A stretch of DNA of 64,000 bases from Opisthorchis felineus. Taxonomy: Eukaryota > Platyhelminthes > Trematoda > Opisthorchiida > Opisthorchiidae. Positions 35,946 through 49,800 of the stretch are shown here, piece after piece (positions within the stretch are counted from its first letter, which is position 1; the number at the start of each line of letters is the position of its first letter). The notes beneath the pieces were generated by a model. The model did not search any database and was not told where the DNA came from. It saw only the letters and a list, made by a program, of their open reading frames with translations. The DNA lies in NCBI GenBank assembly GCA_004794785.1, contig SJOL01010064.1, positions 8,007 through 72,006 of the forward strand, given 5' to 3'. The position numbers and the translations under genes were made by a program.

Positions 35946-36029
35946 ATACAGTTTGTATATTGGAGTTTGATCGGGTGGCAGTCGGTTTGTGTGTGGAGCT
36001 CAGCTTAGCCTAGGTTAGCTTAGCTCTCT

Positions 36030-36065
36030 TTTTTTTGTCATCAATCAGGATGACATCATTAGTGC
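36030..36065 (-). ncRNA. Hammerhead-like motif, Penelope pLTR copy 2, decayed
   Basis: Minus strand: CTAATGA (one change from CTGATGA) followed by a perfect 7-bp stem, TGTCATC with GATGACA and a 6-base loop (36036-36055), then an A-run instead of GAAA. Stem II has been preserved while the core residues were lost. Confidence 0.5.
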
Positions 36066-36317
36066 GTGGCTAAATGGATACTTTGCATATTCCAGACTGC
36101 CAAGGTTCTCGTTTTTGGAGAGTAAATAATAAGGCTTTATTAGAACCTTCAGCTTCTTTGGTTCATCAACTATAAAACTAAACAAAAACAAGAAGGGTGA
36201 ATATTCATGAGAGCGGCCGTGCTTCCGGCAATAAGCGACTAAGCATTCATTGGTGTATTTACCTAATGATTTTCTTGGTTGTTGATCAGGTGGCTGTTGA
36301 TCTGTTCGCGGAGCTTA

Positions 36318-36372
36318 GCAATTGACTTGCAAGAGTTTCGTCACCATACGAGGAGACATCATCAGTGCGCAG
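36318..36372 (-). ncRNA. Hammerhead-ribozyme-like motif, Penelope pLTR copy 1
   Basis: Minus strand: CTGATGA (complement of 36359-36365), a stem of GTCTCC against GGTGAC with one U-U mismatch and a 6-base loop, GAAA (complement of 36336-36339), then CTCTTGCAAG and GTC (complement of 36324-36326). The order matches a hammerhead core with the cleavage triplet in place. Confidence 0.6.
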
Positions 36373-36849
36373 TTGGGTGGGTTCTTCCTCTTTGTCTGTG
36401 TGCGTTTATATAGCACTTGAAGACTAACTGTTATCTTCTAGGGTGATTAGCTATTTGAGGCAGCCTTTTTCGTTAATCTATTGGTTCGTTTGTGATCTTT
36501 GTTGCGCTCTGGTTTGCGTTCCTTTGTTTTGACTGGTTATCCCAATGCCTTCTATTTTTAGTAGTTTCTCTCCTGGCTTTGATTGGACCTCTTCTCGCAT
36601 TGCATTGGGTTGCCTTCTGATCTGCTCGAGACTGATTGGTTGGTTGCACCCCCCTATTTTATCCATTCTAACGGCTGGTATCCCTGCGTCTGCCAGTTAA
36701 TTTGGTGCTTTGGTTTATTGGCTGGGAGCCTTCTCCAATCCAGTTTGTGTCCTTTTGAATCGGGCTTTCCTGCTTCTGTCATGAGTTCCTCGTCTGGTTG
36801 CCTTCACAGCTGAGAGCCATGTGCTTCTGGCGTTCTCTTTCTTTTAGTG

Positions 36850-39800
36850 GTTGATAAATAGGATTAATTCCGGTATGCTTTTTGATAGCATCTTTGGTGG
36901 AGTGCCGAGCTTAATAAGTTTCTGTTAATTTCTTGATAAAGTGTTGTACTTTTGTGAAGTATGATTATTTTCACGTGATTTTGGGGAAATCTTCACGTTT
37001 CTGGATGAATTACAAATTATAGAGAATTTTGATTGTGAACTTAAAAAGGTCACTCGAATATAATCCGACAATCAGTGCATCATCTATGTATTGGCTCCCA
37101 GTCCCCTATCGGTCAGTGCGCAATTAAAACTGTAAACTCAATATGGGCCAAAGAATTTCGACGTAACTACGTTTGCTTCGAACTGTGAGTAATCAATTTT
37201 CAAAAATTTTGCATTCTGTCCCGAAGAAGAAACTTAGCCAAGGAAAAAAAATGTTTCGTACGAAATGATCCACGTTCGCTAAGTTCGTTGCAAAGTGGTG
37301 AGGCACAGGAATCGGTGAATTTCTTATGGTAGTTCACGGTTGTCTATATCACGAAAGTGACCTTTCACACGCATGAGTTCCTAAGATGAATCCCCAATGG
37401 ACATCTGACTCTGGTATTTGACTTCTAAAAGATGACTCCTATGTATCCTGCTCACTTTCATCGGTATGCATGACGCGTCACCTGAGGTCGGTGTTGTTTA
37501 TGTGACGCGTTTGTGAGCCCTGTCAAAGAAGTCTGACCAAAGTCTGTCAGGAACTATATCCAAGAGTCAGCGCGCATAGTTGCACACTCATTCAGACCAT
37601 CCGCTTTTCACACCGAATGCAAGTCGGCACATAAAATTATTGAAATCAATAACTTATTATGGGTTTTGATTGTTTTGCGGTGCGCAGCGATAATGCCCAA
37701 ATTAAAATGAAATCAACACATCTCACAGGCTAATTATACGTTGCCAGATTTACAAAAGGAACCCTAAATCTCAATCTTGGAAAATCTCCACTCTGTTGTT
37801 ATGTCCCCGAAACTGCTTACTTGGTCTAAAATTTAATCAACTTTGAAGGACTCATATATGTTTGTGGTACCATCTACCATGATTTCAGGAGTATATGCCT
37901 TCAAATCTGTTGAAGTCAAAACTGTTTTAATGCATTGGTATTCCGAAAATGCTTGGCCCCAATTAGCTGTTGAGTTATCTGAGTGGTTAACTAACTACTG
38001 GTGGGTAGTAAGGGTCTTTTAGCCGAAGAGTCATCGATCCCCGCGGAGCACTTGATAATTGCCAAGCTATAGCTTATATTCTGACAGGATATTTTAGAGG
38101 TCGATTTGGGTCCAGAAATCTTGGTCACACGAGCTTAGAGGGATCAAACACTTGGCTGTGGTAAAAATGGTCCTAGTCTGCTTCCCACTGAAGTGCATCG
38201 TTGAAGTTGATGTAATTATAATCTGCTGGTCGGAAATCTAATAAAACCAAAAAAACAAGGTTATCTTCAAATTTTATACATTTTTTGAGTGCAATGTACG
38301 TAGAACCGTTCTTTAAAAGCACTCTTTTTGACGCACAACAATTCAAAAAGGTGCATTTTGGATGGCAAGTGCTGTTTTGGTAACCGCAACAGTACTAGGG
38401 ATATATGGATTCGGTTTTACAGCGAGAAATTCTTATATTGTTTATTTTCAGACCAGTATTCGTATCACCAAGTCCACTTCAAATGGAAAAATCCATCTGA
38501 GAAAATTTCCAATCATGGATCAATTTACGCAGATGGTGTTCACTGTGGATATTTTTGGTCATGCAAGCTACACAAACATGATTAGCGGCTAAATTGTTCA
38601 GCTGACTAGATACACATGAATAACCCATGGCCGGTGATATGGTTCAGCTAGGCATCGTAAGAAAAACATATCCGCCTCTCGTCGAAGCAACCCACCACCC
38701 ATTGTCACCGGATTCCAATTAGAACTGACCTGCCGTTGTGATGTCATTCTCCCCCTATTGCTTTATAAAAACCGAGAATGACAATAAACATTGGCTATGC
38801 TGCCAGCACCAAGAGGGAGCTCTGTCGCCCACATAAGTCACGTTGACTAAGTGGTGATGAGCGCTAATTGACAGAAAAAGTTGAAATGTCAAACAACAAC
38901 CTCTTCGTGTCACATGCTCAGTGTGGAGGTAGTGGTAGCGGGGAAATATCTCAAACTACATATTTTTAAGGTTGGCCTAAGTCCACCAAATTAGCTTGCA
39001 GACGAAGGGATGAAACAAAAAATCTATTCAGTTGATCAGTACTCTGTTCATTAAACTTGCTTCCATTCCGTAGAAATGTTCATTTACTCAATCGTCACTT
39101 CGCTGGTGTCTAATTCCTCGAGGAACTTGTCTAAGACGATTTTATCAGTTATTCAGAATATCGATAGAAGTTGTCGGACATTTGGGCACGATTCTAATTT
39201 GCATCTGTCTACTCCAAAAGAAACCTAGCCACCATACACAACCGCCTATCGGATGAGGACGTCATGTACAAGGGCGTGAGTGTGTCTGTAGTTAACTGGC
39301 AGTCAAAATCTTGAAGACGCTAAACAGGATCAAGGTTCACCGAAAGCCAACTCCATAAAAATGTATGGATGCTATGGATGGTAGGTTACATAGAAACCTT
39401 GCTTTGCTGAAAAACATTTTTTATCCATGATCCATAAATGGAAGAATAATAAGCGATGGAATCCAGTTTAAGACAAATAGGTTGGGAAATTTGGGAGTGA
39501 ATATCTTGTATCGGTCGGGGGTTACAGTAGTGCGGTTGGACACTCAAGGATTAACGTCATAGGACTACGATGTCTGGAACGGCTGTTGTATACCACGGAC
39601 AGCATTCAAGATGGCAGAGCCCTTTATGTTTGTAGGATACACCTATTGAAAATTCGTACAATCTACACCATGTGAAAATGGCTTTACTTATCATATTAAA
39701 GTTCGGTAACCTTACAGCATGCAAAATCTAACTTGCGAAGTACCTTCGGAGTTTTGGCAATTACTTTTTTATTCGGACGCAGCACAAATGTTTTACCAAA

Positions 39801-39990
39801 CCTCTAGATAAATATATATATGAGTTAGTGCACTATGAATTTGCTCATACGGGTTACATGTTGACGATCTAACTAATTCGAATAAGTCCATCTGGATATC
39901 AGGTCATAATACATTCTTACGCACTATGTGTCTAGCCGTGTCGTACAAGTCAGTCCAACGTCCTAACCTATTTGTCTGTTTGAAAAAGAT
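36850..39990. other. No supported gene
   Basis: Contains a tRNA-like SINE head near 37965-38060 and an unrecognised frame behind an acceptor-like ttttcag at about 38450. Nothing else seen. Confidence 0.4.
37965..38060 (+). repeat. tRNA-like SINE head
   Basis: TTATCTGAGTGGTTAACTAAC (A-box region) and GAGTCATCGATCCCC (B-box-like), with tRNA-like spacing. Single copy. Confidence 0.35.
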
Positions 39991-40038
39991 GATTCTAGCT
40001 CATCTGACATGCGCTGGTAGAACAAGCGTTTGCCTCAC

Positions 40039-40573
40039 ATGTCAGATTTACAAAATTCCAATCCCAGCAAGGTCATTTATTCTTCTCTTTACGGTGTACC
40101 TACCAGAATAACTATGCCGGGACAGGAGGCGAGCTACTCAACGGAGAGTGATATGGGCACGGATTCTAATATTTTTGCGGCTAATCAGAAGTTAAAATTT
40201 ATGTCGAGTTTTGAGCTCCCTGCAGATTTTGGCGCTGATTATTTTTTGCAGAAAGAACTTATACGTAAAATCAAGCACCACGGTACATTTGACATTTATC
40301 TAATTATCTTACCTACTCACTTTGCACGTTAGAATTCTTCGGTTGTTCCACTGCCTCACTGGAGACTGAAGATGAAGGGCTGACACAAATGGTGGTACCT
40401 GATTTGTACTCCTTCCAAATGACAAGATCTACTGAAGATGTGTGTGGATTTGATATGTTGCACCACGAACTGTAGTAAAATCAGATTTCTCGAAGAAGGG
40501 CAAAAATGTGTGCGAGGAGCTTTCGAACTCATCCCAGTCTGAAACAAGTGCGCAGAAAAAAACGACGTTTTGA
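40039..40573 (+). CDS. Putative small-intron gene or exon cluster, unknown
   Basis: Three consecutive coding-like frames can be joined by very short introns. Frame 1, from ATG 40039 or 40114, runs through FELPADFGADYFLQKELIRK to 40282. A 50-bp pyrimidine-rich intron (40283-40332, gtacat...cacgttag) rejoins in frame to SLETEDEGLTQMVV. A possible second intron of about 40 bp (gtggat...aaaatcag) leads to a Lys/Ser-rich end (KKGKNVCEELSNSSQSE) and a stop near 40573. The first intron is better supported than the second. I do not recognise the protein; a frameshifted pseudogene would look similar. Confidence 0.35.
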
Positions 40574-40599
40574 CCGAATTATTCGAGCTCGTTCTGTCA

Positions 40600-43500
40600 C
40601 AGTGCTGTCTGCTGGCGCTTGTTCCAGGTTAACCGGTGGCGATCGTTGTTTTACATCCTAATCCACCTGCTGCACCAAGATTTGTTGACCAACGACTCCA
40701 AGCACTCCAAACTCCCCCTAATGGGGAACCCCTCTGGGAATAAACACCCCTGCGGTGAAGGCATTTTGATGGGTCTGAATTTCTCCTTACCGCAGTTTCC
40801 TTCACCAGCCCTCAAGGAGCGGCTCTTCTAGGGTTGATGGAAACTTCTTCAAAACTTCTGGCATGATCCTCAGTGTATCCATCTCACGACGTGCGTTCAT
40901 CTTTATTAGTCCAGGGCCACGTTCAACGGCCAGTATCATAATCCGGGTTAAAGTAATTTCCTTCTATATCATCAGAATGATCTTGATTAGGCTAGTGAGC
41001 TTGAACCATACTTGAGTGCAGGACCAAAAGTAAAATTCTCATTGAAGGTGGGAAAGTTGGAACATAGGCTAATAAGGTGCATGAACTGTTAGTATTTATC
41101 GACTTTTCAGCACTCAGCATTTATTTGCAGGGCAAAATTCATCTTGTTTTTTTATTATCGTTTTGGTAATGTACGTGTCAAAAAGCACGTGCTCTGAATG
41201 AAAGGAGAGACAACGGCTGGTAATTAGTACACGGGTTTGCCGTGCTGCATCAGTATTTCTAAATCACGGACATGCAGGATTCTCGAGTAGCTACGGCGGC
41301 TGCTACGGTAGCGGCTCAGATGTCGCAAGATACTCTTCCCACTGGTCGCCCCTTCGACGTGATGTCACCTCTATTGGGCAGACACTTTGATATCCTCTAA
41401 AGGTGTCTCTTCAAAAAGCGGTAAGATACCAACGTCAACTAGCTACCAGAAGTGATGAATAGTTTTGCGTGCTAGCGAAATAGTTACCGAGTTGTTCGAC
41501 ATTTACACCAACTAAAGGCCGTCTGCCTAACCACCAGGATTCGTTAGGTACAATGCGAAATGAAATGTGCGTATGGTAGGTAATAACACCAGATGGATTG
41601 CAACCGTCATAAATTTCAGATAGTTGTTGCCCCCACAATAAGGCGGCCTCATTTGAAGTTGGTCTACTTCATTACTGAGACCGCATCATGTTGGAACATA
41701 GAAACCATTTCTGGCTGGCATTCAGTTCATTGTGCCAGTACCAGCAGTCCTCATCAGGGCTTCTTGCCAAAGGCAACGTCGACTACCAGCTGTCATTCAG
41801 CATTTGAATTGCAATGCCATGATGTCTACAAACTTTAAAATGAGCCCTCTCCAGTCTTGCCAATCTTATCGTCATACTGATGAGGCCCATTCGCATTTTG
41901 TTGAGCATAACCTGTTGATCTTGCTAATGGGTTACTCGGAACAATGTGACTAAAATCGCTCCCGTGTTTGCTTTCAACACAGCCTGTTGGCTGCCTAACT
42001 TTAGTGCAACTTACAGCCCGCTAATAAAGCCCCTTCCAGCTCTCTGCTACTCAAGATCAACCGCAATGTGGGAAGTTAGGGTTTACCGATATGTCAACTA
42101 TGGTCCTCCACTTTGTAATCAATCAAAGAATGCGGGATGTATTAACCATCTTGCGGCTTTACTCGATCTTTGGTGCGGGGAACCAGTGCAGCTTCAACCG
42201 GCAAAACCTGATAGATGGAGTAACCAGTTTATTTTAAGGCCCATAGAGAAATCCCTTGAACTGGCATTGGAAAATGTGTAGTAAATTGAAGGTATGTTCA
42301 AAATTATCTAAACGAAAACGGCAATATCCTCTTTTGTCACTTTCCTAGTTTAAATTTTGGTAAACAAGCTATAATTTTCTCCCATGTGCGCCGTAACAGC
42401 GTTTTGTGAATTCCGAAGAAACGCTACTGAGTCTCAACCCTAAGAGGGACGCCCTACTTCGTTAAGCCGTGAGATGGATGTAACTATCTTCTTCGAAATT
42501 CCGGTGAGTAATAAGAGTTGAATATTCTTCTGGGATCCACTGCACCGGCCCGTGTTTTGCTGGTGCGACTTCCTGACCGGTGCTTGTATGGTGATCATTG
42601 TGTTCCTTCAACTCTCTCAACGATGTACACCCTCAAAACAACAATATCATATATTCTTTAATACATTCGACCTTATTCTTATCTCAAATTTAGTTCCTGT
42701 GGGACCAAAATTCTCCCTTATTTCTGTGCACCATGACATATTCGTTGCAAACATCGATACTCATTTCTGTCATTGTAGCGCACCTGTTTGCAGCAATGAC
42801 AAACTGGTCATGGGATTACCGTGTTATCTGCTATCAAGACTGTATTCTATGAGACTTGCTCACCGCGTCGGTCCTAGTAATACCTTTGCTTTTCGCCACC
42901 TATGGGGTTGTAAAAACCATATCCTATATTATCAATCATTTTTCGATATCCGTCATCCGATGCAAGAATAGGATGAATTCCGCCACACAAACCAAAATAT
43001 TCAGTGCGCGTTACCGTGATTGTACTCCTGGCATAATAATAAAGAACGCACTTGTGCGTTCTTGAAGTTTGTTTGAGAGTGTCGCATTACTTTCGTTGTG
43101 GCTTTGGTCAAAGACTGGAATAGAGCTTTGGTGGGATATGGAGATAGGTCAATTGATCGGATAAATCACCCAGCTTTTAATTACTGTATTGACCGTGCCT
43201 GTTGGAAAGTGTTGCTTGTGCCCGGCCCATCCAACAGTGTATACTGGTAGTGTATATTAATCGCCTGATATCCGAACACGGTCGCCAGACATCATCGAAG
43301 GAAGACATGCATGAAAGCCATAGTGAGTGATGACTTATTGCCGAGGCTTTCTGTACGATTGCCGGTGTTATCCTGAGAAAAAAAAATTGGTCGATTCATT
43401 GATAGGGTGAGAGGCAGCGCAATTGATTCCTAAACGATTTTGACTGGGTGCCGATCAGTGACAATAGGCGTTCATTCAGAGAAAAAATGTACGGAGAGTG

Positions 43501-46500
43501 AGCCACCCGTCTCACTAAGATGGAACATGCTTTTCAGATAACATGTTAGTGTCTGCTCGTCACATGACGATTTGGTTCCTGTATAACACAATCATTTTAC
43601 GTTAAGCACTATACATGACTTTTTGGTGAGACCTCCAACGAGGACGATTTATGGCACACTGGCGGCCAAGAAAATCATTCACAGCTGTTGAGTAATGTCA
43701 CAGTAGTTAGACTTTCAGAAACATAGCCTGTAATACAAGAATACTCATAGGCAAATGAAATTACTCTGAACTGATCTGAGTTCTTTGTTGGAATATGAGG
43801 TTTAACGTAACCCAGGAAGGTAATTCGCCGGCGAGACCACTGCGTGTTAGTCTATTTCATCACCATCTGAGTGATCGGACTGCTGGCAATGACCAAGTAT
43901 TTCAAGTATGACGGTAAATTTAGGGGTCAAGATGCTGACCAGCGGGCCGTTGAGCCTGTTTTAACCCAAACCGATAGTTTTATCTGGTCACACAGGTGTT
44001 CTGAGACGTACTGTCGTGTTTTTCTGCATCATATTTAACTGGTGTCATCTTAGTTTGTTGTCTGCTGAGCAGCACTTCTGTAAACCCATGCTGCTTATTC
44101 TGCAATCTCCAGCCTTTCGGGCTGCCTTTATCCCTAAATTACTTACTACGCACTTTCGTAAGTCAATCAGCAAATCATTCTGATGTGCGAAAGACCACAC
44201 GTTAGTCAGCCGTCTAGTCAGTGAAAACGTAATTGTATGACTGCCTACTTCTTTTTGGACACCATCTACACAACCACATATATATGGTTGATCGCTGTGG
44301 TATAAACGTCAACTAAATAGTCACAATGATGCTCAAGCAAACGAGTTTAAAGTCCGACACGGTTGGTTTGCATGATCCCAAATCAAGCTTCCCGATTTAC
44401 TAGCCCGGCGAGAAATCGGTGACATGAATCTGAACGAGAGACTTCAGACTAAGATATCCTTGATTTGGTGGAAGGTGCACAAAATGATGGACTACTGGCT
44501 AAAGCAACAGCATTAGTAAAACTACAACTTTTAGACCTATGAATGAGACAATATTGGATGCAGCGATTCAGCCACCGGCCTACTAAACATTTTTTGCCGT
44601 TCAGGAAATTAAGTATAAAATGAATATTGCTTGGTCAGCAAATGGGTGTCAAGTAATGAAAATTGGCTCTGTAGCATAAGACATGCGTTTGCTATATAGG
44701 CCACTAAAAGTTTTAGGGATAAATTTGACACAAAAAGTTTTCAAAGCTGAACCTCATTGTATTATCACTGTCGCTCACAATCAACAGTTTGAGAAAAAGC
44801 ACAGGTGGATATAATATACAAAAGGTGTACGGCACCTACCAGTGAAGTTCACAATGAGGATAGAGTTTAAATGCTGCACGGCTGTTATGAATCAGACGAA
44901 CAAATTTGGTCAGACTGAACCCTAGATAATCTGCTTGGCGAAATAAGTAAACGTATTCATACTGAGCACCAGAGTTTAGCAGAGTGTCTCTCAGTTTAGC
45001 CATGTATCTCTCGCTATATCTTAACGATTGTCCAGATGTGGTTGTACAGTGCTTTTTGCTGTTGTGATTAAGCATGTGGCTTGTCAGGACTACGAGGCTG
45101 ATGCCTCTACCAACGGGTAGCAGCCCACCTACGCAGTGGACAATATGATTTTTTTGGCAGCTAATCTGTTGAATAAATGCAGTCACTTCACGAAAACATT
45201 TTGTCCTCATCTAAGTAGATGACAGTCGGAGATCGACAATCGGGTTGTTCGAATAACTGTGCGAGAATTACGGCTGTGTTTGTAAAAATAGAAGTTACAT
45301 AATTCTGTCCTGAGGTGCATTGCCAGTGAAGATCGTGTCAATCTGATAGGTGTGAAACAAGATCCCCGATAGGCAGATTTATGCAAATATTGGCGTATTA
45401 ATTAGTTGCTGCTCCTTGCATACGTCTCTGGACTTTCTATTTCAGAATCTAAAAGGTGCTACACTGTTCGCAGCAGCTAACACCAGAATCCTGCTTATCT
45501 GGATAAGGTCAATGTTTGGCCCTTCTTGAAGGTTGCGCACAAGACTCACGATAATGACAGCATTCAGTCGCCAATCATGCGTGAAGTTCAAGCAGATAAG
45601 CCTGGTGCAGAGTAGCGTCCTATTCAGGATCCAGCGTGCGTAGGTCCAACAGTCCACCCTTAGGAAGCCCGTCTTTTCACTCATACCATGCATACTTGGA
45701 CTAGTAACCTCACAACTGGTCTATGTAAGTATCTTTGTGTGGAATAAGAAAACATTATAAGTTACAGTTTCCACTCAAACGAGTTTGATCCTCTATGGTG
45801 GACCCACTATGACTGTATACATAGTGAAATTATTACATAGGCATTTAAAGTTTCAGAACACCATAGGACTCGAGAAGATAAATATATGGTTCCAGTCTTA
45901 TTTGCATTGCGACTGAATCACTGTTGAAGTGAGAGGTTGATTTTCCCAGAACCGGTGGTCCACAACTGCACGATGAGTATTAACCAGGGTAAAATGAATG
46001 GTGCGCCATCCTTAAAACCTTAGCAACTGCCACATTAACTTACATGAAAAGAAGTTTATCTACAGAGGGTGTGAATCTTTCGTTCTGAAATCTACACCTA
46101 TAAACTACTTTGTTTGTATGTGACGGACGGTGTTATGGTATTCAGTCAACCCTGCACAAGCTGAGCCGCGGTGTCACATGACATCTTCATACCTTTAAGT
46201 CGCGCGAAAAGCTCCGGTACCAGTAAGTTCAGGAGCCCAGCCAAGGTCTAAGTCCTCAACCCTCGTACAAGGATGTCAGACTGGGGTAGGCAACAAGTTG
46301 ACCTTTGGTGATTTATGGGGATCGAATAGGAGGTTCTTGAGACCAGCTGACAGGCGTTCACACTCAGAGCCATATCTCAGCCTCGCATTTCTCATTTCTT
46401 CTGCTCCGACTTGTGACACCACACAACGACGGTATTTGAGAAGCACACTAAAACCAAGCAGTTCGTAAGTCAAATAATGATCGATAAATCACGTTTGGCC

Positions 46501-46780
46501 ATCTCAACTATTCATTGGTCGGACAATGTGAACGTGTGTGCGTTTACCCCCCACCGATTTGCTTATCTGGATTCGGATCAACCAACACGGTTTTCCATGC
46601 AGTGCTCTGCTGATACACCCACACTGATGACCCAAACCCATGGGCCATTCAATTTGTATACATGTACATGCATATATGTATATATAATAGATTAGGTGTT
46701 CTTAACAGGGTATTGCAGAGACGAAAGCGTAGCGCTGTCGCAGGGAACATATTCACAAAAACTTCATTTCACGGGATAAA
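40600..46780. other. No supported gene
   Basis: Several frames of 70-140 codons (for example 42552-42971 plus, 44836-45210 minus, 45442-45693 minus) show no family similarity I recognise and no paired splice sites. Confidence 0.4.
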
Positions 46781-46790
46781 TGTTATCACT

Positions 46791-46860
46791 ATGCTACGTT
46801 TTTGGACGAAGATTTATGGATTAGTTATGGCATCATGGCTCGGTTGCCAGAGTACCCAAG
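46791..46860 (+). CDS. Putative signal-peptide first exon
   Basis: ATG at 46791 opens 23 codons with a short basic start (MLRFWTK), a hydrophobic core (IYGLVMASWLG) and small/polar residues after it, which is signal-peptide-like. It ends in phase 1 at CAAG|gtacgt. Phase 1 after a signal peptide is the usual join to extracellular domain exons, and the fibronectin-III-like exons at 50918 and 59436 are both phase 1 on each side. Linking them is inference. Confidence 0.4.
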
Positions 46861-46869
46861 GTACGTTAA

Positions 46870-49800
46870 GAAAGCCCCAAATCCGTATCCAGGTTGCATA
46901 CATATAACGATGCAATTACTCTGTATTTGCAGCAATTGGGCAAAACTTGAGATTCCACAAGCTCTAAAATTAACTTAAGCTGTGTGCTACACAAACATTT
47001 CTCATAAAAAATTTTTATCAAATTTTTCTTATTGGTGGAACTATGTTCGTGTGCCTTACGTAACTTCCTCTCCTATAATGACTGCCTTTCCACTCCAAGA
47101 ATATTCGCTTGGGGCCAAGAATTTACCCAATACGTGAATTAAACACACCACTTGCTCAATACCCTGACTGCAATATATTACCAATGTTGTTTGGGATTTT
47201 CACTTGATCCTCGTCGCGCTTGGTGTCTTCTATCTGCCAAATTACTTCTACTTACGTGACTTTAGAGTGGACTGCTAAATGTGTGAACGGAATTCTCTCA
47301 TTTTGGTCACGTTTTTGGCACCTGCTTGACTTTCTTGCTAGTGTTGGTGGCGTCCATATATCACAAAAGTTTTCTGTCCATCTTGGTAAACTTCGTGGAT
47401 GTCAACATCTGAGATTTCCATCAAAATACTTTCGACCCCCAAAAACTGAACGTAAAAACCACAATGATGTGGCCCAAACAACTTTACTGGAGTAGCCATA
47501 ATCCAAGAACCCATACAGTGCATTTGATCCGTGAATGAGTACCACTGAGAACGTTGACTCAAAAGTTAACCGGTTTTCGGCTTGAAATGATGGCATTGTA
47601 GGCGTTGTAGGTTGTGGTCTAATAAAGGTCGCACCACGTTTTATTTTATTTATGTCAGATTCATCGAGCCCGCTGATATTTATTGATATTCGTAACGCTC
47701 ACTATGGTACTATGGTACGGTCACCTACTTTATATCTCTGGGGTTGTTTCTGTCAAACGTTGAGACCTTCGTCCGCGCAGACGGAAACAGCTGATTTATA
47801 GCGTTATGTTATCTTGGTAATTGGGTACCACAACTTCATTTTCTTCCCTAAGTTTACTGAACTTAAATTCTTCCATTTATTATCCGCTGACTAACTCACT
47901 CATATCTCTTTTTTCCGTCCCACTCCATATTACGTCTCACTTTGTTTATATTACTTTTCCAGTTTTATTTCAATTCATCGAATTCCATTCTACTTCACTC
48001 ACCACCAGCTTGATACAAATGGTCCTACATGAGAAAGTGACTGCTTTGCACCCTCTAACATTCGTGATCCATGTGACACGATCTTCTGAACTTCTGAGAA
48101 CATGCCATTTCGGATTAAATTTAGAGACATCATAAAAGTAATGATAAAGTCTGATAGGAGTATCTCTGCGCAAGACATCCTATACCGCCAGTCATGCCAC
48201 TTTTATAAGGTGTAGCTGAGGCTGCAGGTGTTAGTGTTCTTTCATCAGTGTGTCAATAATGTACTTACGTTACCATTTGTGCTTACGGTTGAGACTACCT
48301 CCCCAGCTTGGACCATTTAGGCCGTTCGCTGGGAGTGATGTTTGTTCGAGAGCACTATTGTGTCCTCTTTAGGAAGTGCCAAAAAGATATGATCTTTTCT
48401 TCCGAGCAAGTGTCTTTCCTTAATGAAGTCGTCAGTAATGCAATGCCGTGCACACAATTCGGGATTTTGTGTGAAACAGGCGCAACCAGTCAATTAAAAA
48501 TGGCCTTAAATGACTCTAAGTCTAGTATGGTCTCCAGATAAGTACGGGAGCTTCACTGAATCGGCATCAGCAGCATCATTTCCCTTTCAAGAATATTTTT
48601 TAATCTAGTCTCTGAATGGATAAAGTAGAGTCTCAAAAACTTCGTCCATGAAGTGTAGTTGACTAACCTGAACATAGTTACGAATAAGCACAAATGATAT
48701 GATTGCTGTTCGCCAATAGTTCGACATGGGAATTCTGTGGATGTGTTACGACGAAGCTTTCAGAAATGGATGGTGACTGCTGTATCTTGTGACGGGGCTG
48801 ATTGTTACTTCTCAGACGTGTTCTTAGTGCTTATCTGAATACCTTATTCCCTCAGGCGTGCACCAGCCTACAGTGGTCACACACATCACTACATTCCGTT
48901 ACATTCGACTCCATGCAAGACATCTGTGATTGTCCAACAACATGCAGGTACCAAATAGCTGGGCGACTGGTTAGTTTCGGTTATTTATATGAGTGACCAG
49001 CACCTAATCGGGTTCGCTAATCAACAGCCGTCAAACTGAGGGACGCTTGAGTGCATCAAATTAATCGCAGGTAGTTTACGCGATGCTGAATACGATGCTG
49101 TATGCAAGCTCTTGACGCCGATGAAGAGAACGAAAGAAAATTCCGGAGTGATTTGTGGCCCTTCGGAAGCCATCATCCTGTCTACACTTGACGACATAAC
49201 AATAGGATCCGGTAACATTTGCCTGTTTAGCAGTATTATCCGTCAATTTCTTAAAGTTTCAGCACAATATCACACCACCCCCCATACAGCACTGGGAAAT
49301 TGTTACATAAACCCGCCCATTAACGCACCCACAAGGTGGTAGTGGATAACCAGGCGGTATTTCATTATTTTGTTGTTATCCTTAGGATGCTAATGTCGGG
49401 AGGTACCAATCTCATTGCTGTGTATCTTCGGATGACCTCGGAGTTGTGGTGTAACGATTCCAGTCAGAGATAAACGCTTGCATTTGACCGCGTCAGTAAT
49501 TCCACTCTGTTCCCAGCATCGTAGTGTCTTGGAGGCTAATTTTTCAACTTGAAACTTCCCATCTCTTTAGGGCACCATTCTGCTGAACTTCGACCTATCG
49601 GCCAGTATTTCCGCCACTTTTCGTGGGCAATCAATTTACTCACAATTACAATCCCTGCGCCTTTTTTGGGCCGTAATACAAAAAATATTATCGCATTTTT
49701 GCAATATCTTAAATGCCGCGAAGTGTTTTTTTTGTTGCTACTTGCCAGCATTTTGTTACAAATTTCAGATACGCGTAATCGGAACTGATGAAAGTAGAAT

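Larger units (their letters stand above)
35955..36845 (-). mobile_element. Penelope-like pLTR region, two tandem copies
   Basis: 35955-36065 and 36280-36375 are diverged direct repeats (GATC-GGTGGC, GGAGCTTAGC or GGAGCTCAGC, a stem-loop, then CATCAT-AGTGCG). In the upper copy the minus strand has TATATAAACGC (complement of 36402-36412) about 40 bases before a hammerhead-like core, the promoter-then-ribozyme order described for Penelope pLTRs. Upstream (36460-36840) is a further plus-strand T-rich segment without stable coding. No RT frame is present. Confidence 0.55.

Noticed and set aside
47338..47596. Minus frames of 64 and 74 codons
   Set aside because: No conserved motif. The plus strand offers a phase-consistent exon candidate at the same place.
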